From contig DATCHW010000047.1 in NCBI GenBank assembly GCA_036508135.1, positions 4,781 through 68,780 of the forward strand: a DNA stretch of 64,000 nt, in the 5' to 3' direction. Positions 62,101 through 64,000 of this stretch are shown here, piece after piece; position 1 is the stretch's first letter; each line of letters starts with the position of its first letter. The notes beneath the pieces were generated by a model. That model searched no databases and had not been told where the DNA came from. It saw only the letters and a list, made by a program, of their open reading frames with translations. Made by a program: the position numbers and the translations under genes. Source of the DNA: DATCHW01 sp036508135. GTDB taxonomy: Bacteria > Bacteroidota > Ignavibacteria > Tepidaquicellales > Tepidaquicellaceae.

Positions 62101-63982
62101 CAACTTCCTTATAGGGATATTACCAAATTCCTACGGTAAAAATGTTGTTACGAACAACACTATATTGAATGTAGGATATAACACCGGTCAGGCAAGAACA
62201 AGTACCGGCAGACAGATTTGCTACGGTTTACAGCCTTCTGGTCTTGGAAATGGTAGTATAATATCCCAAAATAAAGTTACCAATGTTTATATTAACGGTC
62301 CAAGCAGTGTTTATGGAGACCTGTGCTATGGTATCAGTAATTCCGGTTCTCTGGCAGGTACTTCTATGACAGTATCAAATAACCAGATAACAATGCTTGG
62401 AAATTCAAGTGATACTACAATTGTATATGGCATCGCCGACGGAAGTACTGTAGCGGGAATCAATACTTACGCCTATAATACAATCCTTCTTGGCGGTACG
62501 GTTGTGAGTCCGATTTATACTTCTGCAGGGTTCTGGAAAAGCTCTACAACCTGTGCTTCCACACTGCGGGATAACATTTTTTATAACGGAAGAACAGGAG
62601 GCATTGCAGGACATATTGCAATCGGAACTTCCAACCTTGCTTTAAATAAGGGGGGTCGTACTCTTCCTGAAACTCCTGTAGTTTATGCTGATGAGAAAAC
62701 TCTTCTGCAAAAGAACGGTTTCTCACCGTTAGGACCTGTAAGCCCGAAATTTGACAGTGACTATAATTTATTGATAGCTCCGTCAAACAGCACTTTAACT
62801 GCATGGTACACCATATATCAAAACTTCGCAGGCTGGCAGACAGCATCAGGCGGCGATATGCACAGTTATAGTGATACAACCGCAAACATTCCTGCAGGAA
62901 CATTATTCAGAAATATATCTACAGGAAATTTGAATATTGACACAACACAATATGGAGTCATATATGTTTACAAAAATGGTATTGGTATTACAGGTATAAC
63001 AACTGACTATAACGGATATCCAAGAAATGTGAGTGGTCCGGTTAATATCGGTTCACACGAATTTGGTCTTACAAAACCTCTCACTCCTACTCTCGTATTA
63101 CCTGCTAACGCAGCTACTAGCGTGATAATTCCTGTAGTGATGAAATGGACAAAAGGTCTTTTTGCAACAGGATATGGAATACAGATTTCAACTGATTCAT
63201 TGTTTGGTTCATTCGTTATTAATACAAATGTAACTGATTCTACTTACTCATTTATATCTGCATCCGGCTCGACGAAATATTTCTGGAGGGTGAATCCGGT
63301 TTATCCAAACGGCTTTAATGGTTCATTCACAGCACCATTCAGTTTTTCGACTCAGTCTCTCGTATCGCTTAACCTGAAAGTCTATCTCGAAGGATTCTGG
63401 AACGGCTCAACTCAGGTTTCAGATACAGTGAATATTTATCTTGCAGGTTCAGCAAGTCCATACAACCTCCTTGATTCACAAAAGGTGGTACTTGGAACGG
63501 GTGGAACAGTAAGCCCGACATTTTCAAGGGTATCCAGTGGTAATTACTTCATAGTAGTAAAACACCGCAATCACCTTGAGACCTGGAGCAGGTTACCACA
63601 AATCTTTGCTGCGGGAACACCGTTAAGTTATGACTTCACAACCGACTCAGCGAAAGCATACGGATATAATATGAAAAAAGCCGGAAGTGTATGGGTATTA
63701 TACGGAGGAGATGCTAATCGGGATGGTGAAGTAGGTGCTAATGATGTACCGATATTCATTTCTCAGTTCGGAACACTGGGATACTTAAGTTGTGACTTTA
63801 ACGGAGACGGGGATGTGAATGCAACTGACATTCCGATATTCCGTAGCAACTTCGGATTAACCAAGGCAGTTCCGGCATTATTTGATAACCCAAATAAAGG
63901 TAAGAAGAATACTGAAGAAATTATGATTAAAAAGACTAATACTGATGTAAAGACTAATAAAGAAACGAAGAAAAATAAATAA
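56195..63982 (+). CDS. Giant exported adhesin-like beta-helix protein with dockerin-like C terminus
   Basis: The protein has 2595 residues with a signal peptide (1-~21). Two copies of a jelly-roll/adhesin-like module (~52-215 and ~376-545, with ESFDGTTFPPAGW and ESFDNATFPPTGW) each precede a BNR-associated N-terminal-like module (~220-370 and ~548-690, both with SGTNYFWLTYD-type strands). Long Asn-rich right-handed beta-helix stretches follow (~700-1400 and ~1530-2270), with an FN3 domain near 2290-2385. At ~2503-2560 are two EF-hand-like loops of dockerin type, GDANRDGEVGANDVPIF and DFNGDGDVNATDIPIF. A Lys/Thr-rich tail replaces the usual sorting domain. It may bind a cohesin partner or be exported otherwise. 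The function is probably adhesion or glycan binding. Confidence 0.85.
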   Translation: MKKLTVLLIGFTAIVTMLVYGFNFPFSENYKGFNTVKLQTPTNPTPSNAMALNTESFDGTTFPPAGWDTTWLSGPSVIQFQRSTSGSNPTCSPHSGAGMAYYDSYDADVNSHVALISPSFSLVGNTGSNAVVDFWMYRDPAYVTTYDSILVYINTTPDTVGATYLGGVWRYNLTANWYEFTYTIPGTLTGTTNYVIFKGISYYGNSMFIDDVSWGISSPMAYSSSTTTQNTAALLRGTTNNQIIGIQVTTTGELSPFTVSQLNLNTNGTTSPSTDITNAKIYYTRLSNSFSTATQFGSTVASPNGAFAISGSQVLASGTNYFWLTYDVQSTATRGNFVDGECASIVGSGTMGTVIPSPSAPPGNRKISNSYTLNESFDNATFPPTGWIANVVTGSINWARVTTGTTPTCVPHSGAGMALYQSYSSSSGSYAILSSLGFDNTNMGSSDTASVSFWMYGDPGYSTYYDSIGVYVNTSQSLIGATPLGNIRRYNATANWYYYSFNLPRSYAGSVNHIIFKGVGWGGNNMYLDDVNINYFPSTMSYASSTTTQNTIPLVVNSTNNQIIGIQVATNGSLNPFSITQMKLTTTGSTNPATDLRNAKIFYTGNTPAFSTATQYGTTVTNPVGTFYMTGSQVLAAGTNYFWLTYDITPGATQNDFVDATCDSIVGTSPMGAVQPVPPNPPGARQIRGPMSGQYIVGLGQTSPNFLTITEALANLNSRGISGPVTFLVKPGVYGTDAGLEIDSTFTIPAVTGASAVNTVIIKRKSDEAGLVWVERRGTAGAADFIFNLNGASYITFDSINVRQKDTASAYNGVEYGYYIIPSSPTMGSQYNTIRNCNISLNKSNITTKGIYQFINALIPTLASGSNSYNRYYNNNISNIFSGIYLNGYSSAFPYNLYDHNNQLGVNGGNTITDWGGGASPYGIYASNQDGLILANNTIIQSSTLSTSVYAIQLGTGTGSNVDVYNNTITFTAVGGTAAYGLYNMMGSTALGNHVNIYNNRFVNWPLGSWAGGATMIYQSATADTVNIYNNYIGNDSIGGNGSFYGIYQTAGANNVNIYGDTIINIYRSGNGGVYGINCFATSSFGIEKIYNNVITNVGITPPSTIPTLYLLYTTSTPLNRYIYGNNINNCFTTGSTVYGIYQTGAVNSFVYNNNVNNLTSNNASAAVYGIYNTSGTFNYIYNNFISNLKTPVSNSLTSAYGLYIGSPVTYLGAFHNSIYLNSTSTGAAFGNIGVYVTSSTTNTIDLRNNNIVNTSIPGATTGRTVGIRYSSAAYTNYFAGSGANNIYIGPIFRNSFFFDGTNSDSALNKFQDRVSPREQSSVSENPAFVNAAAGDLHMTGASLLKQGGYAVSSVPSGPAFSVTTDIDGTTRNAVFPDIGADEFTGTRIAGTAPNIFYATLGSGNTANRMLSNVSILDPEGVNNTNNLTKPRVYFKKSTQANIFNDNTSATDGWKYDTTTSAGSPYSFTINYSHLLGGSVSFNDTIVYFVVAQDLAGIPNVGINAGAFSLLPASVNLTAAAFPVTGNVNKYLIAGSLSAEISVGAGQTYTSLTGAAPNGLFAAMNSGELTGNLTVNIISDLVETGVNALNQWNEQTTKSIYSLTIKAPDTATYVRNISGWVVGLAMIRLNGPSGLTINGGAGKFLRFRQMTVAQPTFLLTNGTQNVTIKNCNIEGSNTATTSGVIALMTANSILGLGNSSITIDNNNISGRSDTIGPAPYTGIASIGTNTLGLFNSNNTITNNNIFNFSAYGVNLTTANGDNWVIKKNSFYYNYILPIHTGAFWTGVNYTPPANTLYGSGYTLDSNYVGGTAPLCGGSPTDLWLGEPQSLSLSVGYTAQSTIRGNVIKNIRSRWMLANTNTNFAITGAGGWIDISGNNIGSADTAQKIVTNHNYRAITFTSSFINPGVTKSITANNNIINNITSRSDTLMPSAITRVGISYGGNADVDVIGNNISNFDYRVNPNITANINFLIGILPNSYGKNVVTNNTILNVGYNTGQARTSTGRQICYGLQPSGLGNGSIISQNKVTNVYINGPSSVYGDLCYGISNSGSLAGTSMTVSNNQITMLGNSSDTTIVYGIADGSTVAGINTYAYNTILLGGTVVSPIYTSAGFWKSSTTCASTLRDNIFYNGRTGGIAGHIAIGTSNLALNKGGRTLPETPVVYADEKTLLQKNGFSPLGPVSPKFDSDYNLLIAPSNSTLTAWYTIYQNFAGWQTASGGDMHSYSDTTANIPAGTLFRNISTGNLNIDTTQYGVIYVYKNGIGITGITTDYNGYPRNVSGPVNIGSHEFGLTKPLTPTLVLPANAATSVIIPVVMKWTKGLFATGYGIQISTDSLFGSFVINTNVTDSTYSFISASGSTKYFWRVNPVYPNGFNGSFTAPFSFSTQSLVSLNLKVYLEGFWNGSTQVSDTVNIYLAGSASPYNLLDSQKVVLGTGGTVSPTFSRVSSGNYFIVVKHRNHLETWSRLPQIFAAGTPLSYDFTTDSAKAYGYNMKKAGSVWVLYGGDANRDGEVGANDVPIFISQFGTLGYLSCDFNGDGDVNATDIPIFRSNFGLTKAVPALFDNPNKGKKNTEEIMIKKTNTDVKTNKETKKNK

Positions 63983-64000
63983 CTTTTAAGTATTATGCAG

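Overview
The window is AT-rich bacterial chromosome. The best clue to its origin is the set of type IX secretion system (T9SS) type A sorting domains with the phrase NYPNPFNPTTKI, which closes seven intact or nearly intact genes and several relics. With Ycf48/BNR-type exported propellers, a dockerin-ended beta-helix giant, two tandem uvrA genes, a DUF6132 protein and a sensor kinase with a periplasmic two-component propeller, this points to the Ignavibacteria/Chlorobi side of the Bacteroidota superphylum. That placement is inference; no rRNA gene is present.

Layout. 0-0.5 kb: the 3' end of a T9SS protein and a relic of another sorting domain. 0.5-11.3 kb: a minus-strand housekeeping block with a nitrilase-family amidase, a PDZ/membrane/GAF/SpoIIE phosphatase, a DUF6132 protein and two tandem UvrA ATPases. 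The first uvrA has no ATG in front of its Walker A motif. 4.2-5.2 kb is a gene-poor gap with a sigma-54-like promoter and a perfect terminator. 11.4-12.2 kb is a non-coding 187-188-bp tandem repeat.

12.3-36.4 kb: an accessory region that begins at an intact tRNA-Glu(UUC). Six decayed copies of the tRNA's 3' half, most followed by the same tRNA-type terminator, recur at 15.5, 19.0, 20.8, 26.1, 28.2 and 36.3 kb. They cut the region into cassettes: a BNR-type T9SS protein; two DUF4143 ATPases with a YkuD relic; a second T9SS protein; a marR-emrA-emrB-tolC efflux operon; a third T9SS protein; and a YncE propeller plus an RND efflux operon with PepSY-like and HH-motif periplasmic proteins. Two C-terminal relics of a tyrosine recombinase lie just downstream of two of the tRNA fragments. 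The simplest reading is serial integration into the tRNA anticodon loop.

36.6-43.3 kb: a single-polypeptide DNA methyltransferase with a possible nuclease-like tail, the 3' relic of an ISP/type II restriction-modification enzyme, and a large propeller/Y_Y_Y/PAS histidine kinase. 43.9-55.8 kb: a paralogue array of three intact exported proteins and one pseudogene. Each intact copy has exactly 14 Ycf48-like repeats (probably two seven-bladed propellers), 1-3 FN3 domains and a T9SS sorting domain. Two TrmB-like regulators are interleaved, one behind a perfect 33-nt palindrome and the other behind four 20-bp iterons. 56.2-64 kb: a 2595-residue secreted protein with two adhesin-like modules, beta-helix repeats, FN3 and a dockerin-like C terminus in place of a sorting domain. 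It is preceded by a hairpin resembling group II intron domain V.
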